Source: Candidatus Accumulibacter sp. UBA704
GTDB taxonomy: Bacteria; Pseudomonadota; Gammaproteobacteria; Burkholderiales; Rhodocyclaceae
NCBI GenBank assembly: GCA_002304785.1
Contig: DBMG01000110.1
Coordinates: 1 to 28,868 of the forward strand
DNA: 28,868 bases
Reading direction: 5' to 3'
Shown: positions 9,519 through 17,401 of the stretch, piece by piece
Position numbering within the stretch: position 1 is the first letter of the stretch
Layout: each line of letters opens with the position of its first letter
Program-made: the position numbers and the translations under genes
Notes under the pieces: generated by a model
The model's input: the letters and a program-made list of their open reading frames with translations, nothing else
The model's database searches: none
What the model was told of the DNA's origin: nothing

Positions 9519-10567
9519 GGTTGCAGCACCTTGCTGGCGCGGTCGCCGGAAATGATCCGCCCCCATAGCAGATTGCGGCGCTCCTCGCTCTCTGCTGCCT
9601 CCAGCCACACGATCCTGGCGTCAGGTTTGAAGAACGGCGACTCGGAGGTGGTGTTGGCCAGGCCCTGGCGCTGCAATAGCACTTGGCCGGGCTGATCTTC
9701 GAGCATGTAGTTGATCCACTTGGCGGCCAGCGCCTGATTGCGGGCGCCGCGCGCGACGACCCAGCAATCGAGCCACGCGAGCGCCCCCTCTCGCGGCAGG
9801 GCGTAGCCGACGTCGATGCCGGCGGCCTTGAGCAGTTTGAGTTGCTGCGAGCCGAAATTGGCATACATCAGCGCTGCCTTGCGCTTGATGAACAGTGCCA
9901 CGGACTCCTCAGGCTGGGTATAGAACTGGGCGACGTTGCGCCGCAAGGCGATCAGTTGCTCGACCGCTGCCGGCCACTGCTTCTCGTCGATCGAGAATGG
10001 CGACGAATAACCGAGCGACTGTGCTGCCAGCGAGAAACTGTGTGTGCCGCCGTTATAGGCAATCACCTTGCCGCGATAGCGTTCGTCCCACAATGCCGCA
10101 ATCGAGTGGGGAGGTGCCGGAATTTGTTGCGGATCGTAGATCAGCCCCATCTCGGAATAGGTGTAGGGTACGGCGTAAAGCTTGCCGTCACGCTCGATGC
10201 CCGGGACGGCACGCGCGTCGCGAAAGCGGGGGAGCTGCCGGGCCAGGTTGGGAATGGACTTCCTGTCGATGGGTACGACGAGGTCCTGCCGGATATAGCG
10301 TTGCAGCTCGGCGGTATTGACCGCGAATACGTCGAAATCCCGGCCCTGGCTTTGGCTGATCTTTTTCCAGAGGTCCAGGTCGGAATCGATGGTCGTCACT
10401 TCTGCGCGGATGCCGTGACGCTGTTCAAACGTCTTGACGACGTCGGGATCGGCATATCCGGGCCAGGTGAGGATGCGTAATGTCTCGGCGGCCTGGACGT
10501 GCCCCAACCCCGCCGCGAGAATCAGCAGCGTCAGCAAAAGCATGTGCAGCCGGGTGACTAGCTTCAT
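9515..10567 (-). CDS. Spermidine/putrescine-type periplasmic binding protein
   Basis: This 350-residue secreted protein has a signal peptide with probable cleavage after VQA (residue 26). The mature start ETLRILTWPGYADPDVVKTFEQ is typical of PotD/PotF polyamine-binding proteins. The two-lobed fold is suggested by DFDVFAVN, the VPYTYSEMGLIYD hinge region and the GALAWLDCWVV segment. No permease or ATPase genes are nearby. Instead the stop overlaps the start of a membrane diguanylate cyclase. That pairing is known for NspS and MbaA of Vibrio cholerae, where the binding protein reports polyamines to the cyclase instead of feeding a transporter. I infer a sensory role here; the ligand is not determined by the sequence. 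Confidence 0.85.
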   Translation of the reverse strand: MKLVTRLHMLLLTLLILAAGLGHVQAAETLRILTWPGYADPDVVKTFEQRHGIRAEVTTIDSDLDLWKKISQSQGRDFDVFAVNTAELQRYIRQDLVVPIDRKSIPNLARQLPRFRDARAVPGIERDGKLYAVPYTYSEMGLIYDPQQIPAPPHSIAALWDERYRGKVIAYNGGTHSFSLAAQSLGYSSPFSIDEKQWPAAVEQLIALRRNVAQFYTQPEESVALFIKRKAALMYANFGSQQLKLLKAAGIDVGYALPREGALAWLDCWVVARGARNQALAAKWINYMLEDQPGQVLLQRQGLANTTSESPFFKPDARIVWLEAAESEERRNLLWGRIISGDRASKVLQP

Positions 10568-10720
10568 GCAGTAAAACTCCCTGGACCGGTGTTGCTTGTG
10601 ACACGGGACTCTTTCACGAGAAGACAGGGCAATGCTCCGTTAGTTCCTGTTTATATGAATGTTTTCAAACAATTCACGGTGGATGGGCGGATTTCCTCAT
10701 GGCGTCGATGGTTTGTCCCA

Positions 10721-10750
10721 ACAAAAAGGCCTGGGCGTAATCCAGGCCTT
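10721..10750 (-). terminator. Intrinsic terminator of the OmpA-like lipoprotein gene
   Basis: A perfect 9-bp stem, AAGGCCTGG/CCAGGCCTT (10726-10734 with 10742-10750), has a 7-base loop. On the minus strand it is followed by a run of Ts and TTGTTGGG. It lies about 30 bp after the stop at 10782 and separates that gene from the binding-protein gene. Confidence 0.85.
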
Positions 10751-10781
10751 GGCATCGATGGGCTCGTGCTGCGGTAATCTT

Positions 10782-11447
10782 TCAGTGTGCCGCTTCGGCG
10801 ACAAAGATCTCAACGCGACGGTTCATGGCCCTTCCGGCTGTGGTGCTGTTGTCGGCAAGCGGTTCGCGGGAACCGCGCCCGTCAATGGCAATACGGCTCG
10901 TCGCCACGCCACGGGAAACCAGGTAGTCCCGCGTCGCAGCGGCGCGATTGACCGACAGAGGATTGTTGACCGCGTCGGAGCCTGTACTGTCGGTGTGGCC
11001 AATGATCGTTATCCGGGTGACCGGGTTCTGGTTCAAGGTCGTGGCAAAACGATCGAGGATCGGCCGAAGGTTCGGCTTGATATCGTAACGACCCGGATCG
11101 AAGGAAATGTCGCTCGGTATCTCCAGTTTGAGTTGGTTGTCCGCCGTCTGGGTGACATTGACCCCCGTGCCTTGGGTCGCCTGCTCCATCGTCGTTTTCT
11201 GTTCCTGCATGCGTTGCGACCAGAGATAACCGCCGCCCGCGCCAATCGCGGCGCCAATCGCGGCGCCGGTGGCTGCGCTCCTTCCCTTGTTTCCACCAGC
11301 CGTGGCCGCACCGATCAACCCTCCAGCAACGGCGCCAATGGCCGCGCCCGTGCCTGTGGTACGTTCGGTCTCGCTCATGTTGGCACAGCCGGCAAGGCCG
11401 CCCGCACCCAGCGCAATGGCGGTAACTGCAACAATAATTTTCTTCAT
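10782..11447 (-). CDS. OmpA-family glycine-zipper lipoprotein (YiaD-like)
   Basis: A 221-residue outer-membrane lipoprotein expected to hold peptidoglycan. The signal peptide ends in a lipobox, LAGC, with Cys21 as the lipidated residue. Two glycine-zipper stretches (about 33-80, GAAIGAVAGGLIGA and GAAIGAAIGAGGGY) probably pack into the membrane. The C-terminal OmpA domain (about 110-218) carries ITIIGHTDSTGSD, LSVNRAAATRDYL and NRRVEIFV, the peptidoglycan-binding signature. The start is the ATG preceded by AGAGGA seven bases upstream; a longer frame is not protein-like. A TATACT at 11480-11485 may be its -10. The architecture matches E. coli YiaD, but orthology is not established. Confidence 0.9.
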   Translation of the reverse strand: MKKIIVAVTAIALGAGGLAGCANMSETERTTGTGAAIGAVAGGLIGAATAGGNKGRSAATGAAIGAAIGAGGGYLWSQRMQEQKTTMEQATQGTGVNVTQTADNQLKLEIPSDISFDPGRYDIKPNLRPILDRFATTLNQNPVTRITIIGHTDSTGSDAVNNPLSVNRAAATRDYLVSRGVATSRIAIDGRGSREPLADNSTTAGRAMNRRVEIFVAEAAH

Positions 11448-11479
11448 GTCATATCCTCTGAGGCAAAAAACGGATTGCA

Positions 11480-11485
11480 AGTATA
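11480..11485 (-). promoter_or_regulatory. Candidate -10 element for the OmpA-like gene
   Basis: On the minus strand TATACT lies 33 bases before the ATG, a suitable place for a sigma70 -10 element. No good -35 is visible at 16-18 bases, so this is a weak call. Confidence 0.35.
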
Positions 11486-11668
11486 GACGCTGGCAGCGGC
11501 TTGGGTGATTGGAGCACAGACTGCGCCGCATGAGTTGTCGACCGTTCCTCGCTCGCGGAGTTGCAATGATGGCCGGGTGACTTTGTTTCCATAAGTTTCC
11601 CGTATGCAAATCGATGCGTCCCGGCCGTCGCCTCTGTCTACCATGCTAAGGGGATGGGATTCGGGGTC

Positions 11669-11700
11669 CGACGGAGCCGGACAGTGCTCCGGCTCCGTCG
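11669..11700 (-). terminator. Strong GC hairpin after the DUF2950 gene
   Basis: A perfect 13-bp stem (11669-11681 with 11688-11700, core GACGGAGCCGGA) closes a 6-base loop. It starts 17 bp after the DUF2950 stop at 11717. There is no T-run on either side, so it may act as a 3' mRNA stabiliser or a Rho-assisted terminator instead of a classical intrinsic one. The rest of the 269-bp gap up to the lipoprotein start shows no gene I can support. Confidence 0.55.
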
Positions 11701-11716
11701 CCCTGATCTGCGTCGG

Positions 11717-12661
11717 TCAGTGCTTCTTTTGCCAGTTCGAATTGGGGTTGAATCGCTTCATGTCGAGAACGACACGCTCGGTGTCCGGTCCGAGGTCCCT
11801 TTCATAGACCACCCCGTCGTGGCTGGTCATGAAGGTCACGATTCCCGTGACGCCGTATTTTTGCGGATAGGCCACGACGGCAAAGCCGCCGATGAGTTTG
11901 TTGCCAACCCGGTAGTCGTAGGCGCCGCCCGGAGCCGCCGGGCCCTGCGCCTCGAGCAGGCGATAGCGGTAGCCGTGGTAACTGCCGCTCCCGGCCGCTT
12001 TCCCGTCTTTTGTTTGGATCCTGGCGGCATTGCCGACCAGCGGTCCGAGCGGACTCGGATTCTCTCCTGCCGAGACAGGCCAGTACAGACCATCTCGTTT
12101 GCCCGGTGTCGAGATGAAGCGCCGCGCATAATCGTTGAATCCGTTGCCGTCGGGATCTTCGCTCGCATATTCGCGCTGCGCATCGACGATCGCCAGAAGC
12201 GTTTGCGCGGTGTCCAGTTCATTGCGCCCGATACGGCGCCGGATGACTTCCTCGCGGCCGGCCTTGGCGTCGAAGACCCATCCGTTGCCCTTGCGCACCA
12301 GAGGCGCAGGGAAAGGCCAGTCGTCGTCGCCGGCAACCAGAATGGCTTTCCCCTCGTCTGCCGGATTGATGGCGTGTTTGTGATCGTAGGCGGCGAGGAA
12401 TCGCGTCCAGTCCTTGCGATCTGTCTCGCTGTCACCGCTCGGTAGCCATCTGGACGAACCGGGGCCGATGATGGAGAAAATACGCTGCCGGTCGGCGGCG
12501 CGTGTGGCAGCGATCAAGGCGGCGGCGGCTTCCTCGGGCGTTGTGAATGTTGGCTGGGCGGCGGCTGTCGCGGCCTTTGTCGATGTCGCACTGTGCACTG
12601 TCGGAGCCAAGGAAGCCATCATGGCGGCAAACAGTAACGGAATCATGTACTTCGGTTTCAT
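11717..12661 (-). CDS. DUF2950 family secreted protein
   Basis: A 314-residue exported protein with a signal peptide (probable cleavage after VHS, residue 24). The mature part has the hallmarks I associate with DUF2950: FTTPEEAAAALIAA near the start, NELDTAQTLLAIVDAQREYA in the middle, FISTPGKRDGLYWP, YHGYRYRLLEAQGP, GGFAVVAYPQKYGVTGIVTFM, and VYERDLGPDT near the end. The molecular function is unknown. It follows the DUF3300 gene by 39 bp with a clear AAAGGA ribosome site, and these two families commonly occur side by side, so they probably act together at the envelope. Family assignment is from recall of motifs. Confidence 0.82.
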   Translation of the reverse strand: MKPKYMIPLLFAAMMASLAPTVHSATSTKAATAAAQPTFTTPEEAAAALIAATRAADRQRIFSIIGPGSSRWLPSGDSETDRKDWTRFLAAYDHKHAINPADEGKAILVAGDDDWPFPAPLVRKGNGWVFDAKAGREEVIRRRIGRNELDTAQTLLAIVDAQREYASEDPDGNGFNDYARRFISTPGKRDGLYWPVSAGENPSPLGPLVGNAARIQTKDGKAAGSGSYHGYRYRLLEAQGPAAPGGAYDYRVGNKLIGGFAVVAYPQKYGVTGIVTFMTSHDGVVYERDLGPDTERVVLDMKRFNPNSNWQKKH

Positions 12662-12700
12662 TGCATTCCTTTCTGCGGGAAATGGAGCCTTGTGTCAGAG

Positions 12701-13945
12701 CTAGCGGCGACCGCCACGTCCTCCGCCGCCACGTCCACCACCGCCACCTCCTCGGGATCCGCCGCCACTGAAGCTGCTGCTTCCGCGGTTGCTGGCACTG
12801 GCTCCGCTGCCGCGACTGCCGAAATCGCGCGAACTGGCTCCGCGCTGACTCGCTTCGCGCGTGGAGGCTCCATTGCCAACACCGGACAAGCCGTTGTCGC
12901 GACCTCCACCGGAGAAGCGTCCGCCGTCACCGCGTGCACCATCGGTTCTTCCGCCACGGTCGGCATTGCGCACTTGGTCATTGAGCGAGGCGCGATCCAT
13001 GCCACCGAGTTCGCCTCTCCCGCTCTCGGCCCGACCGCGGAAGTTCTCGCGGGATTGAGCGGCCTGGCGATCGCCGCCACGCTGGTACTGGCGTGCGACA
13101 TTCTGGTCGCGGTAGGCGACCCCCTTGCGATGATCTACGTTATGGTTCCAGTTCGAATTGGAGACTGAGGATCGGTTGAAGTTGTTGTATTTATTGACGT
13201 TGACGTCGACTTCCCCATGGCCCCAGTTGCAGTTGCCCCAGATTGCCGCGCCGACCACCATCCCGGCCGCAAAGGTCAGGCCAGGAGGGTAGGCGTAGCT
13301 GGGCGGGTAAACGTAGTACGGCGGTTGGGGATATGGCCATGTGCCGTAAACGACGGTCGGGTTGTAAGTCGGAACGTAGACAACTTCTGGCTTTGGGGAT
13401 TCGATCACATACACCGTGCTGGTGCCCTGCGCCTGCTTGTTTACGGACATCTGTTCGGTCGATTTCAGGTTGCCGGAGGCGTCGGCCTTGGCGCGCAGGG
13501 ACTGGACCGTGTCCATGACGTCCTTCTGCTGGGCGAGGAAAGCGTCGCCGAGTTTCTGGGTCCACTCCAGTCGCTCATTCATCTGTTGCAGAACCTGCGG
13601 AACAGTCGTCAGTGACTTGACTGCCGGGTCCCATGGCTGTTGGGTCATGGCATCCTCCAGCGCCTTGCCGGTCACCTTCGGATTGTCCTTGACCCAGCGG
13701 GCCGCCTGGACGATTTCCAGTGGGTAGGTGGAGGCCATCAGCACCTGCGCCAGCAGGGCGTCAGGGTAAAGCGCGATGGGGGCCAGCAGTTGATCGAGGT
13801 CCTGCTGCGAGAATGTCTTGGCCGCAGGAGAAGTGTTGGTAGCAGGCGCCGCGCCGGGTGCCGGCGCGGTCTGGGCCATGACCGATGGCACTGCCAGGAA
13901 TAGGGCCGCGAGCAAGGCGCAGGATCGTTGTTGCCTCGGTTTCAT
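12701..13945 (-). CDS. DUF3300 family secreted protein with RG/GG-rich tail
   Basis: A 414-residue exported protein. The chosen ATG (13945) has GGGAG five bases upstream and begins a normal signal peptide ending VMA-Q near residue 24; a longer frame adds 77 unlikely residues. The DUF3300 core (about 50-250) begins DLDQLLAPIALYPDALLAQVLMAS and includes AARWVKDNP and PEVVYVPTYNPTVVYG. A Tyr/Pro-rich stretch (199-223) and a short hydrophobic GMVVGAAIWG segment follow. The last 125 residues or so are low-complexity, rich in Arg, Gly, Ser and Asn, ending in repeated RGG and GGGG units. The function is unknown. It is the first gene of a pair with DUF2950. Confidence 0.83.
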   Translation of the reverse strand: MKPRQQRSCALLAALFLAVPSVMAQTAPAPGAAPATNTSPAAKTFSQQDLDQLLAPIALYPDALLAQVLMASTYPLEIVQAARWVKDNPKVTGKALEDAMTQQPWDPAVKSLTTVPQVLQQMNERLEWTQKLGDAFLAQQKDVMDTVQSLRAKADASGNLKSTEQMSVNKQAQGTSTVYVIESPKPEVVYVPTYNPTVVYGTWPYPQPPYYVYPPSYAYPPGLTFAAGMVVGAAIWGNCNWGHGEVDVNVNKYNNFNRSSVSNSNWNHNVDHRKGVAYRDQNVARQYQRGGDRQAAQSRENFRGRAESGRGELGGMDRASLNDQVRNADRGGRTDGARGDGGRFSGGGRDNGLSGVGNGASTREASQRGASSRDFGSRGSGASASNRGSSSFSGGGSRGGGGGGRGGGGRGGRR

Positions 13946-14080
13946 AGGTTCTCCCGAACGCAGGTGTCTAACGATGACCGGCCGCGGCATGGAACTTGTT
14001 TCCGGGCGGTCTTGACTGTCACCGCGCCGGGCTAAAATCAGCCAGTCGCAGGTGGCGGAGAAACAAAACTTTCCTCTACA

Positions 14081-14110
14081 ACTATAGCAGCGCGAGCGAA
14101 CTCGCTCCAA
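14081..14110 (-). promoter_or_regulatory. Candidate promoter of the DUF3300-DUF2950 pair
   Basis: On the minus strand TTGGAG (14110-14105) is followed after 18 bases by TATAGT (14086-14081). This would give a leader of about 130 bases before the DUF3300 ATG. The spacer holds a small GCGAG/CTCGC inverted repeat. The 297 bp between the DUF3300 start and the 110-aa gene otherwise contain nothing I can assign. Confidence 0.5.
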
Positions 14111-14242
14111 GGAGTGCTGACGGAATCTGGCGTGAAAGGTCCGATGTCCCGTTTTTTTAACGGTCCGACACGTCACCGCCTGCCATCAGTTGGCCGCTGC
14201 GCCATTGATTGCTTCCACGGGGTGTGCGGCAAGGATTTTCTG

Positions 14243-14575
14243 CTACAAAGAACCGGCTGGGTCGTCGTTATCATTCGACTGCCGCCTGCTGATATATCGC
14301 CTCGATACTTCCACCTCGGCGGAAGTCAGGTCGGGTCCGAGAATGACGCCGGTTTCCATCTGCATCTCGTAATACACCCAGTGCAACTGTCCTTCGACAT
14401 GTTCCATGTTGAAGCTGCCAAGCCGGCCGTTCTGGTCGAAGACCTTGATGTTGTCACTATAGGTGAGGAGCGTTTCGTCGTCTTCGTCGCGCAGTTCGAC
14501 ATGGTCGTGGTAACTGCTCATGACGTGCCTGAAGCATTTGTCTCCGACATAGAAGACCTTGATGGTGGCTGACAT
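14243..14575 (-). CDS. Hypothetical 110-residue protein
   Basis: I do not recognise this protein. The start is the ATG at 14575 with AAGGAAC just upstream. The sequence is soluble, acidic and probably beta-rich: an N-terminal KVFYVGDK strand, a central block (DEDDETLLTYSDNIKVFDQNG) and an EGQLHWVYYEMQMETG segment, then a polar tail. There is no signal peptide and no membrane helix. Many acidic residues and short turns suggest a small beta-barrel or a regulatory-type domain, but this is only composition. It stands alone, with an AT-rich leader upstream carrying an inverted repeat at 14641-14658. It looks like a real gene because the ribosome site is good and its codon use fits its neighbours. 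Confidence 0.65.
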   Translation of the reverse strand: MSATIKVFYVGDKCFRHVMSSYHDHVELRDEDDETLLTYSDNIKVFDQNGRLGSFNMEHVEGQLHWVYYEMQMETGVILGPDLTSAEVEVSRRYISRRQSNDNDDPAGSL

Positions 14576-14846
14576 GTTCGTTCCTTTCACTGCAAAGAAC
14601 TGCAACTCATGCTTGCCTTAACGATTGTTTCTGCGAATCGTGCGACATGGTTGTCGCAATGTTTTGTTCCAATTTGTAAGCGTCGAGTGAACAGGATGAA
14701 GCAAAAACGAAGCCGTTTTTTCAAATCCGTTAAAAAACAACACGATGTATTATTTTTCTCGAAACTTCTTTGGGATTGTGTAAATTCCGTCGACAGTGGT
14801 GGGCGGCTCTCTCGAGCCCCCACACTGACGTGAAATACCAAGAGTG
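14576..14846. other. AT-rich intergenic region
   Basis: This 271-bp stretch is visibly richer in A and T than its surroundings, with many A and T runs around 14695-14770. It holds a 7-bp perfect inverted repeat TGCGACA-N4-TGTCGCA at 14641-14658, an A/T inverted repeat of GTTTTTT and AAAAAAC near 14715-14740, and the livF hairpin at 14799-14823. Reading frames inside it are not protein-like. It presumably contains the promoter of the 110-aa gene, but I could not fix a -35/-10 pair. Confidence 0.5.
14799..14823 (-). terminator. Hairpin after livF
   Basis: GTGGG and GGCTC pair with GAGCC and CCCAC across a 4-base loop, giving 10 bp with one bulged base. It lies about 24 bp after the livF stop. 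No T-run follows on the minus strand, so termination is likely but not textbook. Confidence 0.45.
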
Positions 14847-15554
14847 TCAGGCTTCGCCGAGATAAGCCTTGCGCACCCGGTCGTCGACCAGCAGTTCTTT
14901 CCCGGCACCGGAGAAGCTGATCGAACCGGTTTCCATGACGTAACCGGTATTGGCCACTTCAAGCGCGGCCTTGGCGTTCTGTTCGACGAGCAGTACCGTT
15001 ACTCCGGCGGCATTGATCTGCCGGATGATGTCGAAAATCATGCCGACGAAGAGCGGTGCCAACCCCAGCGAAGGCTCGTCCATCATCATCACCGTCGGCT
15101 TGGACATCAGCGCGCGGCCGACGGCCAGCATCTGCTGTTCGCCGCCCGAGAAGGTGCCGGCTTTCTGCTTGTGGCGTTCCTTGAGGCGAGGAAAGAGGCC
15201 GAAGACGCGTTCCCGGTCGGCCTCGACCTCATCCTTGTTCGTGCGTGCGTAGGCGCCGAGGCTCAGGTTTTCGTCGACAGTCAGGTTGGGGAAGACGCGG
15301 CGGCCTTCCGGAACCAGCACGATGCCGGATTCGACGATGGTTTTGGTCGAGGTGCCGAGGATTTCCCGGCCATTCCAGCTCACCGAACCGCCGTCGGCCT
15401 TGACGAGGCCCATGATCGAGTTGAGCGTGGTGCTCTTGCCTGCGCCGTTGGCTCCGATCAGAGTCACGATCGTTCCGGCGGGAACGTCGAGGCTGATGCC
15501 GCGCAGGGCGTGGATGCCGCCGTAATGAACGGAGAGGTTCTTGATCGATAACAT
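14847..15554 (-). CDS. livF: Branched-chain amino acid ABC importer, ATPase LivF
   Basis: This 235-residue cytoplasmic ATPase energises the leucine/isoleucine/valine importer together with LivG. Walker A GANGAGKS is at 34-41, the ABC signature region reads FSGGEQQMLAVGRAL, and Walker B runs into MMMDEPSLGLAP, the LivF-type wording. The length is standard. Its ATG directly follows the livG TAA with no spacer, and it is the last gene of the operon, followed by a hairpin. Specificity within the hydrophobic amino-acid transporter family (leucine-type versus amide, urea or aromatic) cannot be told from the ATPase alone. Confidence 0.93.
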   Translation of the reverse strand: MLSIKNLSVHYGGIHALRGISLDVPAGTIVTLIGANGAGKSTTLNSIMGLVKADGGSVSWNGREILGTSTKTIVESGIVLVPEGRRVFPNLTVDENLSLGAYARTNKDEVEADRERVFGLFPRLKERHKQKAGTFSGGEQQMLAVGRALMSKPTVMMMDEPSLGLAPLFVGMIFDIIRQINAAGVTVLLVEQNAKAALEVANTGYVMETGSISFSGAGKELLVDDRVRKAYLGEA

Positions 15555-16319
15555 TTATTCCACCCCCAGATAGGCCTCGATGACCTTGGGATTGTTTTGG
15601 ATTTCCTCGGGCGTGCCGTGCGCGATGGTCACTCCGTAGTCCAGTACGTACATGCGCTTGCAGACGCCCATGACCACCTGCATGTGGTGTTCGATCAGCA
15701 CGATGGTGAGATTGAACTGGTCGCGGATCTTCAGGATGAAATCCATCAGTTCCACCGATTCCTGCGGGTTCATGCCGGCGGCAGGTTCGTCCAGAAACAG
15801 CAGTTTCGGCTCCGTGGCCAGCGCGCGGGCGATCTCCAGACGGCGCTGCTTGCCGTATGGCAGGCTGGTGGCCTTGGCCTGTTCGTGCTCGCTCAGGCCC
15901 ACTTCGGCGAGCAAGGCGCGGGCGCGTTCGTGGATGTGTCGCTCCCTCTTCAAGTAGGACGGCAGTCGCAATGTCGCCTCGAACACGTTGGTACCCATGC
16001 GCATGTGCTGCGCCACGAGCACGTTTTCCAGAACGCTCATTTCCTTGAACAGGCGAATGTTCTGGAAGGTGCGGGCGACGCCGAGCCTGGTGATGCGATG
16101 CGGCTTCATACCGGTGATATCGGTTCCGTCGAGCAGCACCTTGCCCGTGGTCGGCTTGTACACCCCGGTGATGAGGTTGAACGAGGTGGTCTTGCCGGCG
16201 CCGTTCGGCCCGATCAGGCCGATGATCTCGCCGGCCTGGACATCCATGTTCAGCGCGGTAACGGCAGACAAGCCGCCGAACTGCTTGTTGACCTCGATGG
16301 TTTGCAGCAGGGAACTCAT
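15555..16319 (-). CDS. livG: Branched-chain amino acid ABC importer, ATPase LivG
   Basis: A 254-residue ATPase partner of LivF. Walker A GPNGAGKT is at 37-44. The signature region is LPYGKQRRLEIARAL, and Walker B leads into LLFLDEPAAGMNPQE, the characteristic LivG form with AAGMNP. The C-terminal part ends IEAYLGVE, typical of the family. Its ATG shares one base with the livM stop (TAATG). The start is fixed by this overlap and by alignment of the N-terminal QTIEVNKQFGGLSAV with other LivG proteins. Confidence 0.93.
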   Translation of the reverse strand: MSSLLQTIEVNKQFGGLSAVTALNMDVQAGEIIGLIGPNGAGKTTSFNLITGVYKPTTGKVLLDGTDITGMKPHRITRLGVARTFQNIRLFKEMSVLENVLVAQHMRMGTNVFEATLRLPSYLKRERHIHERARALLAEVGLSEHEQAKATSLPYGKQRRLEIARALATEPKLLFLDEPAAGMNPQESVELMDFILKIRDQFNLTIVLIEHHMQVVMGVCKRMYVLDYGVTIAHGTPEEIQNNPKVIEAYLGVE

Positions 16320-17401
16320 TATTCAACTCCCTTTCCCGATTTTGGTCCGCGTTTGGGTAACAGTCCGATCCGGGATAGCGAATCCCAGCTGAACTCGGAA
16401 GTGCCCATCAGACCCTGCTGGCGGAAGATGACGACAATCATCAGCAGCGCGGAGAAGAAGACCATGCGCAATCCGGGAATGCCGTTGGTGACCATGAAGC
16501 CGAGATCCAGCGGACCGTCGAGGAAACGCAGCGCTTCCATCGAGATGGTTACGACGATCGCCGCGACGATCGAGCCGGTGATCGAACCGACGCCGCCCAG
16601 CACGACGATGAGCAGGATGTCGAAGGTCTTGAGGAAGATGAACTGCTTCGGGTCGATGGTGGTCAGGTAATGCGCCAGTAGTCCTCCGGCGATCCCGGCC
16701 AGGAAACTGGAGATGGTGAACGACAGCACCTTCATGCCGAAGACATCGATGCCCATCGATTCGGCGGCGATCTCGTTATCGCGGATCGACTTGAACGCGC
16801 GTCCGTAGCTCGACTTGATCAGCAGTACGAGGAACAGGGTAATGACGACGGCCGAGCCCCAGGCCCACCACATGGTCGTGTACCGCGGCAGCCCCTTGAG
16901 GCCGAGCGAACCGTTGGTGATCGACTGCGCGTTGGTCAGGATGACCCGGATGATTTCCGAGAATCCCAGCGTGGCGATCGCCAGATAGTCGTCGCGCAGG
17001 CGCAGGGCGACGACACCCAGGAACCAGCCGATGAACCCGGCGACCAGTCCGCTGACCAACAGTGCCGGCAGGAAGGGCAGGTGCAGATCGAGCAGCCAGG
17101 GGGCGATCGGTTGCAGCACGAAGTTGGTCGTCTTCTGGTCGGGGGTCATGGCCAGCAGCGCGCAGGTATAGGCGCCCACGGCCATGAACCCGGCGTGACC
17201 CAAGCTGAACAGACCGGTGAAACCGTTGATCAGGTTGAGCGACAGCGCCAGGATGATGTTGATCGCGCAAAGCTTGAAGATTTGCATGGTGAAGCGATCG
17301 AACGTCGAATCGAAGATGAAGAGCAGGATTAGGCCGACAACCGCGGCGGCAAGCGTCAGCTTCGCGTCCCGGCTCATGGTTTTTTTCTGTAGGGTATTCA
17401 T
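16319..17401 (-). CDS. livM: Branched-chain amino acid ABC importer, permease LivM
   Basis: A 360-residue inner-membrane permease with about nine hydrophobic helices. The family block LNLINGFTGLFSLGHAGFMAVGAY and the coupling segment RAFKSIRDNEIAAESMGID are both present, followed by FLAGIAGGLLAHY. A much longer open frame extends upstream through livH, but the ATG at 17401 (MNTLQKK) is the start because the extra part is the out-of-frame shadow of livH and is Arg/His-rich. The livH stop and this ATG share one base (TGATG). LivM pairs with LivH to form the channel. Confidence 0.93.
   Translation of the reverse strand: MNTLQKKTMSRDAKLTLAAAVVGLILLFIFDSTFDRFTMQIFKLCAINIILALSLNLINGFTGLFSLGHAGFMAVGAYTCALLAMTPDQKTTNFVLQPIAPWLLDLHLPFLPALLVSGLVAGFIGWFLGVVALRLRDDYLAIATLGFSEIIRVILTNAQSITNGSLGLKGLPRYTTMWWAWGSAVVITLFLVLLIKSSYGRAFKSIRDNEIAAESMGIDVFGMKVLSFTISSFLAGIAGGLLAHYLTTIDPKQFIFLKTFDILLIVVLGGVGSITGSIVAAIVVTISMEALRFLDGPLDLGFMVTNGIPGLRMVFFSALLMIVVIFRQQGLMGTSEFSWDSLSRIGLLPKRGPKSGKGVE

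Noticed and set aside
12692..13168. 158-residue Ala/Thr-rich plus-strand frame opposite the DUF3300 tail
   Set aside because: It is the complement of the RGG repeat coding region; its composition simply mirrors that repeat, and it has no ribosome site.
14120..14180. Repeated GGTCCGA motif and a CCGTT/AACGG hairpin, as a possible terminator
   Set aside because: The repeat is direct, not inverted, and the hairpin has only 5 bp with an all-T loop; not enough to call.
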